A stretch of 64,000 nucleotides of DNA, from positions 62,001-126,000 of the forward strand of contig CAVZQU010000021.1 in NCBI GenBank assembly GCA_963777515.1, given 5' to 3'. The notes beneath the pieces were generated by a model. It was not told the DNA's origin, ran no database searches, and worked only from the letters and a program-made list of their open reading frames with translations. The DNA is from CAVSWT01 sp963777515 (GTDB taxonomy: Bacteria; Bacteroidota; Ignavibacteria; Ignavibacteriales; Ignavibacteriaceae). Below, piece by piece: positions 10,319 through 19,076 of the stretch. The position numbers and the translations under genes were made by a program. Position 1 is the stretch's first letter; every line of letters starts with the position of its first letter.

Positions 10319-11650
10319 TCAAAATTGCATATTAAGAAGGACTAAAATATCCGCCGAAAGTTTTATCTGATTATTATTATCATCTTCTTCTGAGTTTACT
10401 GTCTTCTGGATTATCGAAGCAGTATTTGAAAAGAAAGTTAAATATTCACCTATCAAAGAATCTATAACAGTTTCATTATCTACAGACGAAATCAGCCCTG
10501 ATTTCAAATCACCAATGCTTTTATCCAGGTTCTTAATTATATCTGATCTAATACCAACTAGCTTACTGATTACATCTAATATTTCAGCATGATAAGTAGA
10601 AAAGTTTGATATTATTTCATCATGGGAAGAGGTTTGACTAATAGAAAGAAATAATTTCCCTCCGGCACTTACAATTTCATTATACAACTGCAAGCCAGGG
10701 TCAAGCTTGCTGAATTTAGTTTGAACAGCATAATTTAAAACGTAAGCCCTAACTTGTGATGCTCGTTTTTCAATATCAATTTTGGTGGAAATATTAAAAT
10801 TTGAAATGCTTGTCAATAATGCTCTATCTGCAATTTCAAGCATCTTATAAAAAGTATCAGGTTCTATTCCTGAGTTAGTATATGAATTAACAATTGATTC
10901 ATAAAAAGAAGCAAAAGCTGCATTATAATCGCTTTGTGAATTTGAATAATACAAATTTCGTTCTAATAAAGATTGGGCAAATGATTTTGAATCATTTAAT
11001 TTGGACTGGTCTATAGAAACTGAAACTAACTGTTTATTAGAAATTGCCGAAGCTTCAATATTTTTTATATCATTTATTGCCGAGGCAATTTGTTTTGGGG
11101 TAACAATTTTTTGATGGATTTGGTTTGCAATTGTTTCATCAACAAAAATAGAAACATCTGTATAAGTAACGTTTATATAATTATTTTTTAAAGCTTCCAA
11201 ATAAACTTCTGCTTCAGCAGTACTTTCATCATTCAATGGTTGAACATAATAAGTTAAGCCATTTTTCACATCATTATTAATTACGGATTTCCAAGTTTTA
11301 TCCCCTTTGATTGCCGTTACGATAATTTTATTTATACCTGAGTAGTCTATTGAAGAGTGAAATCTGCTGTTTTTATCAGATGTCGCATCTGATTGAGATA
11401 TTTTTTGTAATGTTCCATTAGTCGTCGCTTGGCTTATATAAACTGATGCACCTGTCACATAAGAATTGCTAACAGATGAATAACCGTTATTACCAATAAC
11501 TCTTCCTTCAATTTTTGCAGCAGCTATATGAGCTGACGGTTCAATTGGAATATTATTTTCTTTTTCACAGCCCCAAAGTAATGATAAATAAACAAAAGTT
11601 AATATGTAGAAAAGTTTATCATACTTTTTAATAAAAGTATTAATTAACAT
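10319..11650 (-). CDS. lipoprotein of unknown function
   Basis: 443 residues beginning with a long signal segment and a lipobox ending LLWGC (Cys near residue 28), so it should be lipid-anchored. Residues about 45-150 look like a beta-sandwich resembling carboxypeptidase-regulatory modules (KIEGRVIG, TGASVYISQATTN, SRFHSSIDY). The remainder is predicted mostly helical, rich in Ser, Asn and Ile. No catalytic motif is visible and I do not recognise the family. Its stop is only 7 bp from the stop of the convergent ATPase gene. Confidence 0.7.
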   Translation of the reverse strand: MLINTFIKKYDKLFYILTFVYLSLLWGCEKENNIPIEPSAHIAAAKIEGRVIGNNGYSSVSNSYVTGASVYISQATTNGTLQKISQSDATSDKNSRFHSSIDYSGINKIIVTAIKGDKTWKSVINNDVKNGLTYYVQPLNDESTAEAEVYLEALKNNYINVTYTDVSIFVDETIANQIHQKIVTPKQIASAINDIKNIEASAISNKQLVSVSIDQSKLNDSKSFAQSLLERNLYYSNSQSDYNAAFASFYESIVNSYTNSGIEPDTFYKMLEIADRALLTSISNFNISTKIDIEKRASQVRAYVLNYAVQTKFSKLDPGLQLYNEIVSAGGKLFLSISQTSSHDEIISNFSTYHAEILDVISKLVGIRSDIIKNLDKSIGDLKSGLISSVDNETVIDSLIGEYLTFFSNTASIIQKTVNSEEDDNNNQIKLSADILVLLNMQF

Positions 11651-11826
11651 TTCATGCCCTCAAAAAATAATTTTAATTCAATGCACAGCAATCAATTGAA
11701 GTAAGTAAATTTGCCAAAATAAATGCCAGGAATAAATTAGTATAATATCAGTTTTTACAAAGTTTTACCTGGATGGATATGAATTTAATTCGCAGATAAT
11801 AAAAATTTTTCTGAACAAAAATAAAA

Positions 11827-12012
11827 TTAATTAGAAGTTTCTTTAGGGAATTGTGTTGATTTAGATGACTGATTTTCAATAGCTGCATCATATAATAGTT
11901 GAAGCAATTCTAAATCATCATTTTCAAAAACCGGTAGATTTAACTTTTTGCATTTTTCAAATAGCTCGTCTCTATTCATTTGACGTATCTTTTTGATTTC
12001 ATCTTCTTGCAC
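11827..12012 (-). CDS. small hypothetical protein (61 aa)
   Basis: A GTG-started ORF encoding a charged, helical 61-residue protein (KIRQMNRDELFEKCKKLNLPVF, then a DDLELLQLLYDAA segment). The region near the start looks like a short helix-extended-loop-helix motif, but this is a weak impression. It lies 20 bp after another small gene on the same strand. No homologue recognised; it could be spurious. Confidence 0.4.
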   Translation of the reverse strand: MQEDEIKKIRQMNRDELFEKCKKLNLPVFENDDLELLQLLYDAAIENQSSKSTQFPKETSN

Positions 12013-12032
12013 AATACACCAATAAATTATTA

Positions 12033-12269
12033 TTAGATAAGTGTAAGGTAGAACCTTTCGTAAGCGGATAAGAATTTTTCTTGGTAAGTTTTTATTAAGT
12101 TAGATTTAATTTCGTTTTTAGATAATTTTAATTTGAGATAGATTATTGTTTTCAAGTCTTCTTCATAAGATAACTCGTGGTCGTTGAATGAATTGATATA
12201 ATATTGAATTTCATCAATTCCTTCTTCTTTTTTCTCATTACCTTTATGCATTTTTAAACTTGTAAGCAT
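12033..12269 (-). CDS. small hypothetical protein (78 aa)
   Basis: An acidic and lysine-rich 78-residue ORF (EGIDEIQYYINSFNDHELSYEEDLKTIIYLKLKL in pieces) with a weak GAGAT ribosome site before ATG 12269; a second in-frame ATG lies at 12251. Composition is protein-like and it is followed closely by the 61-aa ORF. No known family recognised. Confidence 0.45.
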   Translation of the reverse strand: MLTSLKMHKGNEKKEEGIDEIQYYINSFNDHELSYEEDLKTIIYLKLKLSKNEIKSNLIKTYQEKFLSAYERFYLTLI

Positions 12270-12453
12270 AACTTATCTCGCAAAATTAATATTGTGGCTA
12301 ATTAGTCCGCAATTATTCAAACCAAAATAATGCCATGTAGTTTTTAAGGTTTTTTTAAGGTTTTTATAAAAATTTGCTTAGATGAGTGCGAAAATTTTTA
12401 GTGGTGTTGCGAAGAATATTTATAGTGGGTTTCTAAAAAACTTAAAAAACTCA

Positions 12454-13395
12454 TTAAAAATTAAGTTTAAAGTTTAGATTAAATCCATTTACTGGATTGA
12501 TTCCAATGGTAGATTTTTCCGAAATGATATGGCTTACATTTTGGCTTCTTGAAAAAAACAATAAATCTAATTGACTATAAAGCCACACTACTCCTAAAGC
12601 AATTAATGAATAATTCCTGTATTTAAAAGATTTGTTATAATCAGAATACTTTGAATCAAAATAAAGAGCATTTTTTTCATCAAGATATTCATTCCTTTTT
12701 TTATCAGCATCTATGTAAAAATAAATAGAGGATGCAAGTGCTGCTGTTGTTAATGCAGTTAATGCCCAGCCTTTTACTTTTTGTCCATCATACAAATGCC
12801 CCAAACCAGGATAAATTAATGAAAGAAAAGCAGAAGTTTTTACTCCATTTTCCATTTGACGAGCTTTTAAAGGATCTGTAATATAAACCGTATCGATTTT
12901 AACAACCTGCCGAGATAATTGTACAGCAAGCTGCTGCAAGTAAGTCTTTTTAACATTATTAAAAAATGAAACAATCTTAGGTGAAGTTTTTAATGAATCC
13001 AGAACATACGAAGTATCAATTTTTAGAATTTCAGTAAAACTGCTTTTAGCTGCTTCATCTTCCGATAAAGAGAAATGGGAAATACCCTTCATTCTTAAAA
13101 TTTCCAAAAGATCACTGGTAGGTATTAGCCCTCTGTTTATTAATAGATTGTTTGCTCCCTTAATTACTTCACCGTATTCAAAATTTTCAAATTTCTTTTG
13201 AAGACTATTTAATGAGTCTTTATAAGAAGAGTAAACTGAATCTTGTTTTATAAGAGATTTAAAATTAGTATTAGAAGTATTAATTAGAGTTGAATCATTG
13301 CTTGGGAGTTTTTGTGCATTTGCTTTGGCCTGAGCAAACACCTCGTACGCAAAACCTAAGTTAATGATAAAAAATAAGATTAAACATTTTCGCAT
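12454..13395 (-). CDS. exported DUF5683-like membrane protein
   Basis: 313 residues: a cleavable signal peptide ending FAQA; a helical region with a TPR-like stretch (GISHFSLSEDEAAKSSFTEIL, residues about 110-130); then a C-terminal membrane module KTSAFLSLIYPGLGHLYDGQKVKGW with two or more hydrophobic helices, which resembles the DUF5683 domain common in Bacteroidota. The role of that domain is not known. It is the last gene of a four-gene run (lipoprotein, sigma-54 activator, Ser/Thr kinase, this gene), 38 bp behind the kinase, which suggests it is an output or partner of the kinase at the cell envelope. Confidence 0.7.
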   Translation of the reverse strand: MRKCLILFFIINLGFAYEVFAQAKANAQKLPSNDSTLINTSNTNFKSLIKQDSVYSSYKDSLNSLQKKFENFEYGEVIKGANNLLINRGLIPTSDLLEILRMKGISHFSLSEDEAAKSSFTEILKIDTSYVLDSLKTSPKIVSFFNNVKKTYLQQLAVQLSRQVVKIDTVYITDPLKARQMENGVKTSAFLSLIYPGLGHLYDGQKVKGWALTALTTAALASSIYFYIDADKKRNEYLDEKNALYFDSKYSDYNKSFKYRNYSLIALGVVWLYSQLDLLFFSRSQNVSHIISEKSTIGINPVNGFNLNFKLNF

Positions 13396-13433
13396 ACATA
13401 AATTTAAAAAACTTTTTGATAATAACTAAGAAT

Positions 13434-15002
13434 TTATCCTATGGTGGTGTCCGTTGCTGCTTTGCTTATTTCGTCAAAATTTAATTTAAATGGAAAGGTT
13501 TCTTTAGCTTTTATTTCTATCTTTTGTTCAAAATCCCCATACTGCGGATTAGTAACCTTTAGTTCATGAGTTCCGGGGAATAAAACAAGAGGTTCTCTTA
13601 GTGGTGTGGTTCCTTTTAATTCTCCATCAATATAAACATTACCCCAGGGATTAATTTTACAATCTAAAAATCCGACTTTGTCATCAAAATCCATTTTAAC
13701 ACTTTCAAGATTTTGACTTGAAATTGTAATTCTTTTAGTATAAGGCGGATAATTTGGATGCACTAATTTTAAATTATACTTACCCGGCTTCAGCTGAATA
13801 TAACTTTGAAGTGGAGTAGTATCTACTTTCTTTCCATTAATATAAACATCAGCCCAGGGCTTAGATTCTACAAATAATCTTCCGGCAAGCAAATCATTTG
13901 TGCTTGAATTTGATGGCTGAACTTTCTCATATAGTTTTTTATCATATTTAACATAATAGTCTGAGAAAGGCATTAACTCAAGAAATTCTCTAGCATCACT
14001 TAAACCAGGGGAGGTGGAAATGCCCTCACTTTTTAATCCATTGTTTACTATCCAAACTCCAGCAGCAACTATCAGAACAACTAGCGGAAGCAAAACAGCT
14101 AGTATTTTTTTTGTTATTTTGGAATTTTTTAAAACATACTTTACAAGCTCATCATCCGAAATTGATGCAAGGCCTTTAATAGAATTTTTATCTACTCCTA
14201 ATAAATTTAAAACTTCAAGAGCAGATTTAGCTCTTCTAGCTGTGTTTTTTCTAAGCATCAATTGGATAGCCTGCTTAATATCATCATCGAGAAGTTCGGT
14301 ATCCTTTACAATATTTTGTTCTTCAAAATTTAAAATATTGTTTACAGTCTCGTTTATATTTTTTCCAAGGAATGGATTCTTTCCGGTAAACAGTTCGAGG
14401 GTTACAGTACCGGCAGCAAATAAATCAGTTTGAGGTGTTAGAACTTCACCACGGATTTGCTCAGGCGACATATAGCTTGGTGTTCCAACTATTGTAGATT
14501 TATGGGTTAGGTTGTTATCATTTAAAACAAACGCTAATCCAAAATCGACTATCTTTAATTGCTTCCTGGAATTTACAAGTATGTTGGCTGGCTTAATATC
14601 CCGGTGAATAATATTTATTTGATGAGCAACATGTAATGCTTCTAAAAGTTGTATTAAGAGATTTCTTTTATCTTCTTTTGATAAATTATTTTCTTTAATA
14701 ACTTCTCTTAAATTTCTGCTTTGGAAATATTCAAACGATATATAGAAATAATCTTCAAAATTTCCGAAATCAAAAACTTTAATAAGATTAGGATGATCTA
14801 ATCTCGCTAAAATTTGTGCTTCTCTTTTAAATCTTTCAAGGAGAGTTTTTTCGACATGTTCGTCAATTTTTAAAGTTTTTAATATTATCTTCTTGCCAAG
14901 ATAAATATGGTTTGCTAAATAAACAGACGTATGGGTATCTTTTTTGAGTGTTTCAATAATTTCGAATTTATCAAACAATATTTCAACAGAAGTATATGCC
15001 AT
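13434..15002 (-). CDS. membrane Ser/Thr protein kinase with two PEGA domains
   Basis: 522 residues. The kinase domain spans about 10-275 with catalytic Lys42 (ILKTLK), Glu61, HRDIKPAN at 133-140, DFG at 153-155 and SPE in the activation segment. A membrane helix follows near 297-316, then two PEGA domains (about 368-430 and 440-505; KPWADVYINGKKVDTTPL and NPWGNVYIDGELKGTTPL) that should lie outside the cytoplasm. The glycine-rich loop is unusual: the expected GxGxxG position reads LKKDTHTSV with no glycine, although all catalytic residues are present. PEGA domains are thought to bind cell-surface components. The gene is 8 bp downstream of a sigma-54 activator and probably cotranscribed with it. 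Substrate unknown. Confidence 0.93.
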   Translation of the reverse strand: MAYTSVEILFDKFEIIETLKKDTHTSVYLANHIYLGKKIILKTLKIDEHVEKTLLERFKREAQILARLDHPNLIKVFDFGNFEDYFYISFEYFQSRNLREVIKENNLSKEDKRNLLIQLLEALHVAHQINIIHRDIKPANILVNSRKQLKIVDFGLAFVLNDNNLTHKSTIVGTPSYMSPEQIRGEVLTPQTDLFAAGTVTLELFTGKNPFLGKNINETVNNILNFEEQNIVKDTELLDDDIKQAIQLMLRKNTARRAKSALEVLNLLGVDKNSIKGLASISDDELVKYVLKNSKITKKILAVLLPLVVLIVAAGVWIVNNGLKSEGISTSPGLSDAREFLELMPFSDYYVKYDKKLYEKVQPSNSSTNDLLAGRLFVESKPWADVYINGKKVDTTPLQSYIQLKPGKYNLKLVHPNYPPYTKRITISSQNLESVKMDFDDKVGFLDCKINPWGNVYIDGELKGTTPLREPLVLFPGTHELKVTNPQYGDFEQKIEIKAKETFPFKLNFDEISKAATDTTIG

Positions 15003-15010
15003 AGACTGGA

Positions 15011-16501
15011 TTATGCTTGTTCCATTTCCTTAAGTTTAAGTTGGACCCATCTTACTGAAACTCCTAAAGATTTTGCGGTCAATGTTCTATTATTGTCAAA
15101 TTCTTTTAATCGTTTTACTAAAATGAGCTTTTCAAATTCCTTTAATGTACCGTTAAAACTAATTTCGTCTGAGTCTTCTTCAATAATAATATGTTCAGGA
15201 AGCAGTCTAAAATTATTACATAAAATCAATGCTCTTTGTAAAACATTTTCAAGCTGCCTTACATTACCGGGCCATGTATAATCTTCCAGCATTTTTAATG
15301 CAGGAGCCGAAATTTGTATATCCTCATTTGAAAATTTCTTAATAAAATATTTTGCTAGTAATGGTATATCACCACGACGTTCACGTAGCGGCGGTATTTT
15401 TATTGGAAAAACATTCAATCTATAAAAAAGATCTTCCCTAAAATTTCCGTCTTTTACTAATTGCTTCAAATCCTTATTTGTTGCGGCAATTACTCTAACA
15501 TCAACTTTTATTAATTGAGTATCACCTAACCTCATTATTTCCCTATTCTGCAAAACTCTTAACAACTTTGCCTGTAAAGCAAGGGAAATATCTGCTATTT
15601 CATCAAGGAAAAAAGTACCGTTGCTTGCTACTTCAAAAAGACCCTTTTTATCATTATTTGCCCCGGTAAAAGCGCCTTTTTTGTAACCAAAAAGCTCACT
15701 CTCTAATAATGTATCAGGAATCGAGCCGCAAAATTGAGCAAGATAAGGTTTTGAATTTCTCTGGCTTAAGTTATGAATTGCTTTTGCAACTAACTCCTTC
15801 CCGGTACCACTTTCTCCTAAAAGTAATACCGTTGCATCAGTTCTTGCTACTTTATGAATTAAAATAGCTAAATTCTGCATTGCATGGCTGTCGCCAATTA
15901 ATTCTGGGATTTTTTTTACTGACTGAAGCTGGTTTCTCAAAATTTCATTTTCATTCTCAATCTGTTCAATTTTAATAATTTTTTCAAGGGCAAGTGATAC
16001 CAAGTTTGAGAAGAAATCTAAAAAAACAAGATTTTCTTCTGAAAATTCTTTTCTATTAAATCTACTGTCAACAAGGATTACACCCCAAATTTTATTTTCA
16101 TTTAATATTGGAACTCCCAGAACAGATTTAATATTATGTAATTGAATACTTTCAAATTGAGATATATTCGGATCACTTTGAACATCATGATATAAACATG
16201 GTTCTTTAGTATCAATTACTTTCTTTAAAATTCCGGATGAAAAAGTTGATAGGTCATCTATATTTTGCTGCTCAATATTTCTTGCAGCTATAATACTAAA
16301 GTTATTGTTTTCCTCATGATATTTCACAAATAATCCGCGTTCAGCATTTATAACTTTAATAATTAAATCTAGTGTTTCTTCAATTAAAGTATCCTGGAAA
16401 ACCGCGGTATTTAAAGTTTGACTTATTTGGTAAAGTGTTTCAAATTGTTCTTTTGATATTAAGCGAATACTATCAATATGTTCTTGTTCTTTTATAGTCA
16501 T
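15011..16501 (-). CDS. sigma-54 dependent transcriptional activator with GAF domain
   Basis: 496 residues: an N-terminal GAF sensor (about 25-180), a central AAA+ domain with Walker A GESGTGKE, the sigma-54 contact loop GAFTGA (ELFGYKKGAFTGA) and FLDEIADI, and a C-terminal Fis-type helix-turn-helix (NNRTLTAKSLGVSVRWVQLKL). Such proteins hydrolyse ATP to open promoters held by RpoN. There is no receiver domain, so the input is a ligand or a phosphorylation event rather than a classical two-component signal. Sitting just upstream of a Ser/Thr kinase, it is a plausible substrate of that kinase; this is inference. No -24/-12 promoter was found nearby. Confidence 0.93.
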   Translation of the reverse strand: MTIKEQEHIDSIRLISKEQFETLYQISQTLNTAVFQDTLIEETLDLIIKVINAERGLFVKYHEENNNFSIIAARNIEQQNIDDLSTFSSGILKKVIDTKEPCLYHDVQSDPNISQFESIQLHNIKSVLGVPILNENKIWGVILVDSRFNRKEFSEENLVFLDFFSNLVSLALEKIIKIEQIENENEILRNQLQSVKKIPELIGDSHAMQNLAILIHKVARTDATVLLLGESGTGKELVAKAIHNLSQRNSKPYLAQFCGSIPDTLLESELFGYKKGAFTGANNDKKGLFEVASNGTFFLDEIADISLALQAKLLRVLQNREIMRLGDTQLIKVDVRVIAATNKDLKQLVKDGNFREDLFYRLNVFPIKIPPLRERRGDIPLLAKYFIKKFSNEDIQISAPALKMLEDYTWPGNVRQLENVLQRALILCNNFRLLPEHIIIEEDSDEISFNGTLKEFEKLILVKRLKEFDNNRTLTAKSLGVSVRWVQLKLKEMEQA

Positions 16502-16526
16502 TAGTAAATAATATTTTCTAAATAAG

Positions 16527-17543
16527 TTATTGAACTTGAAAAATTAAAGGCTTGGAACGGGATCTGTTTTTAAAACGATCAACTGCCCAAACCACCCAAT
16601 AATAATCTCTAACGGCTAAAGGTTTTTTAGCGGAATATGAAAGAGAATCAGGCGGCAAATTTTCTACCCTAAAAACTAATTGCGCATTTGCAAGATCATT
16701 AGTATAAACTTCTAACATGTAAGTGTATGTATATCCGGCGGCAAATTTCTGCCAGCTAAATTTGGGTAAAGTGTCTACTACAGAACCTCCTGCAGGGCTA
16801 GTAAGCTGTACTTCGTTTTTTATTACGCGTGTAACTTTGCCGCTGCCGATGTTATGTGTTTTATTAAAAATATCAATAGCGTTAATTTGAAAATCCAATC
16901 CTATAGTCTGCTCTAAATCAGAAATACCAAGACTATCAATACTAAGGGTAGTCTGATAAACTTTATCAGTCAAGTTATATTCTAGTCCATTATTCAAACT
17001 TAATAATGAATTAGAAACATACACTGAATCAATATCTTTATCAGGGTCAGAAATTCTAGCAATAATTGTTAACTCAAAATTTTGCGGCTGACTGGTATTG
17101 TTAATAACCGTAGTATAAATAGCAATACTGTCTAAAACCGGCAATTGATTAAGATTCACCGTATAATTTAAACTTTTCGAATTCCCCCAAACTACGTTTA
17201 TAGTATCCGGATTATAACCATTTTTTTCAAAAATTAAAGAACCATCAACGGGTTCTACATTTAAAATTGCAAAATTGCCTGCTGTATCTGTTGTTACAAA
17301 TACATTTCCTGCTTTCCAAAAAACATTAACATTTTTTATCCCAACATAAGGCAAACTGAATGATTGAACTGTGCCTTCAATAGTTCCTTTTTTTGCATTA
17401 TTTGGATTTGCCGGATCTAAGGGATTATCCCTTGGTGCCTCACACCCGGAAAAAATTATTAATACAAAAAGAAGAAATAAAGATAAAATCTTACTAAGTA
17501 AAGAAATTAAATTTCCGTATTTGGAATATTTCTTAAACGTCAT
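16527..17543 (-). CDS. lipoprotein with carboxypeptidase-regulatory-like domain
   Basis: 338 residues with a lipobox IIFSGC (Cys near residue 33) followed by DNPLDPANP, a motif I associate with Ignavibacteria/Bacteroidota surface lipoproteins. Next comes a regulatory-like beta-sandwich (GTIEGTVQSF, VTTDTAGNFAILNV, FEKNGYNPDT), and later Ig/fibronectin-like strands ending DYYWVVWAVDRF. It is probably surface- or periplasm-facing. First gene of the run that continues with the sigma-54 activator 25 bp downstream, so it may be the sensed or regulated envelope component. Confidence 0.75.
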   Translation of the reverse strand: MTFKKYSKYGNLISLLSKILSLFLLFVLIIFSGCEAPRDNPLDPANPNNAKKGTIEGTVQSFSLPYVGIKNVNVFWKAGNVFVTTDTAGNFAILNVEPVDGSLIFEKNGYNPDTINVVWGNSKSLNYTVNLNQLPVLDSIAIYTTVINNTSQPQNFELTIIARISDPDKDIDSVYVSNSLLSLNNGLEYNLTDKVYQTTLSIDSLGISDLEQTIGLDFQINAIDIFNKTHNIGSGKVTRVIKNEVQLTSPAGGSVVDTLPKFSWQKFAAGYTYTYMLEVYTNDLANAQLVFRVENLPPDSLSYSAKKPLAVRDYYWVVWAVDRFKNRSRSKPLIFQVQ

Positions 17544-17570
17544 TAAATGTAATAAAAATTTGGCTAAAAT

Positions 17571-17592
17571 TTTTTGAGGTAAATCTCAAAAA
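17571..17592 (-). repeat. inverted repeat in the leader of the lipoprotein gene
   Basis: TTTTTGAG and CTCAAAAA flank a 6-base loop. It lies 27 bases upstream of the ATG at 17543 on the minus strand. It could be a weak attenuator or a terminator for upstream transcription; no test is possible from sequence alone. Confidence 0.4.
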
Positions 17593-17699
17593 TATTTTTT
17601 ATCAAGATTGCAAAGGTACAAAATTTCCTTGGCGTTTAATACAGAAAAAATAGTCAATCGTCGAATTTTACGTCTATTATCAAGTTAAATCCTCTATAC

Positions 17700-17713
17700 T
17701 TGATATAAATCAA
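17700..17713 (-). promoter_or_regulatory. FNR/CRP-type operator palindrome
   Basis: TTGAT-ATAA-ATCAA is a perfect match to the FNR box consensus TTGAT-N4-ATCAA. It lies about 157 bp upstream of the lipoprotein/sigma-54 activator/kinase run and 18 bases before a GATAAT -10-like hexamer on the minus strand, close to an activating position. The regulator gene is not in the window. Confidence 0.5.
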
Positions 17714-17742
17714 GAATTAGACTATAAAAATAGAGATTATTA

Positions 17743-18375
17743 CTAATCCTTTCTATTAAAAGATCTATTATAAGAAGATAACCCAATCTTGGTTTCGGTT
17801 GCCGGTTTAAGTTTGCCGTCTTTTTCCGGAACGTATCTGTTCTGCTTAAATCTATCAAAAAGCTTGCGGACCAGAGTAGTAAAATATGGAAATCTAATAA
17901 TTACATTAACACTAGACTGAAGTGCTTCCAAATTTTCCAATTCATAAACAACTAAAATTAAAAGCTTTTGACTGTGCTCAATCTTTTTTAAAAGATATTT
18001 TTGTTCATCATAGCCGTATTTGTTTATTGAATTTTTTCCAAATAATGAATCAGCCTCATCAAAAAGAAGAATGGTATCCGAAACTTCGGCTTTACTAAAA
18101 ATTTTATCAAGATTTTTTTCCATCTCTCCAATATACTCGCTTTTAATACTTCGTAAATCAACTCTTTGAACTCTTCTATTCATTCTATCCTGAAAAATCT
18201 CTATTGCCATTTGTTTTGCAGTGGCTTTAGGCGAGAAGAACATTAATGTATTTTTTTCACTATGAACGTGGTTTTCCAATGATGTAAGAAGGTCATAAAA
18301 TTCTTCACTTAAAAAATCAATTATTTTATCATTATTTTTTTTCAAGCTTTTCATGAGATGATTATTTATTTCCAA
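17743..18375 (-). CDS. AAA-like protein lacking a P-loop
   Basis: 210 residues. A Walker B motif (ILLFDEADSLFGKN, about residues 101-114), the preceding RSIKSEYIGEMEKNLDKIF, and a later NVIIRFPYF sensor-like segment are typical of classic AAA ATPases. Where Walker A should be, the sequence reads FFSPKATAKQMA, with no GxxxxGK[ST]. It may therefore be unable to bind ATP in the usual way and act as a pseudo-ATPase or adaptor. The start is TTG at 18375, 2 bp after the phosphatase stop; an alternative ATG is at 18354. Probably cotranscribed with the phosphatase. Confidence 0.65.
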   Translation of the reverse strand: MEINNHLMKSLKKNNDKIIDFLSEEFYDLLTSLENHVHSEKNTLMFFSPKATAKQMAIEIFQDRMNRRVQRVDLRSIKSEYIGEMEKNLDKIFSKAEVSDTILLFDEADSLFGKNSINKYGYDEQKYLLKKIEHSQKLLILVVYELENLEALQSSVNVIIRFPYFTTLVRKLFDRFKQNRYVPEKDGKLKPATETKIGLSSYNRSFNRKD

Positions 18376-18377
18376 TA

Positions 18378-19067
18378 TTAAGCAATATCTATATCAAAAG
18401 TCTGAACAGAAATTTTGTCAATTATTTCATTTTTATCAATTACAATAGCAGTTAACTTATTTCCGGTATAAGCTGAAGTATCAATATAAACAGTATTATT
18501 TGATTTATTGATCATTACATTTTCTTTTCTTGTGTGCCCAACAACTTGAAGTTTTCCAAGATCTACCAATTCATCCCTGGTCCAAAGTATTCCGTGTTCG
18601 TTTGCAATTTGGTTTCTCATTACTAGTTCCAGGTCTTCCAAATTTTCAAGAATTTGCGCAGGTAATTTTGATTTAAAATATCTTGATACACCTGCATGCG
18701 AAATAAAGCAGTCTTCATTATTAATAAATAAAGGTGCTTTAGCAATTTCTTCAAGATGAGCATCAATTCTCTCAAACCTGTCCCGGTATGAAGTCACTGT
18801 AGTTTCAGAACCATTATACAGCCAAATTTTTGCCAGCGGATGTTCGGGAAACTTAATAAAATAATAAAACATTATATCATGATTGCCACACGTAAACTTA
18901 ATGTTTTCTTCCATCACAAAATCCAAAACTTCGTAGCTGAAATTCCCTCTATCGACCAAATCACCGACAGAATAAATTTTTATATCCGGGTATTTTATCT
19001 TTACTTGTCCGACCAGCTCTTTCAATGTATTAAAGCAGCCGTGAATATCTCCAATTACAGCAATCAT
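18378..19067 (-). CDS. PPP-family metallophosphoesterase (Ser/Thr phosphatase or ApaH-like)
   Basis: 229 residues with the full PPP signature: GDIHGC at the N-terminus, GDLVDRG, GNHD, SHAG and a late VGHT. These bind a dinuclear metal centre. Family members remove phosphate from Ser/Thr in proteins or split dinucleoside polyphosphates; sequence alone does not decide between these. A Ser/Thr kinase lies 3.4 kb downstream on the same strand, so an antagonistic pair is possible but unproven. It ends 2 bp before the AAA-like gene. Confidence 0.9.
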   Translation of the reverse strand: MIAVIGDIHGCFNTLKELVGQVKIKYPDIKIYSVGDLVDRGNFSYEVLDFVMEENIKFTCGNHDIMFYYFIKFPEHPLAKIWLYNGSETTVTSYRDRFERIDAHLEEIAKAPLFINNEDCFISHAGVSRYFKSKLPAQILENLEDLELVMRNQIANEHGILWTRDELVDLGKLQVVGHTRKENVMINKSNNTVYIDTSAYTGNKLTAIVIDKNEIIDKISVQTFDIDIA

Positions 19068-19076
19068 AAAATTATA

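Noticed and set aside
12340..12370. Repeated TTTTTAAGG units
   Set aside because: This is a short AT-rich direct repeat of three imperfect copies and is probably low-complexity sequence.
14014..14433. A 139-codon plus-strand ORF opposite the kinase gene
   Set aside because: The kinase and PEGA motifs are on the other strand, and this frame has Ser/Phe-rich shadow composition.
17544..17742. A sigma-54 promoter for the sigma-54 activator run
   Set aside because: No GG at -24 is spaced correctly from a GC at -12; the TTGCA at about 17606 lacks the upstream element.
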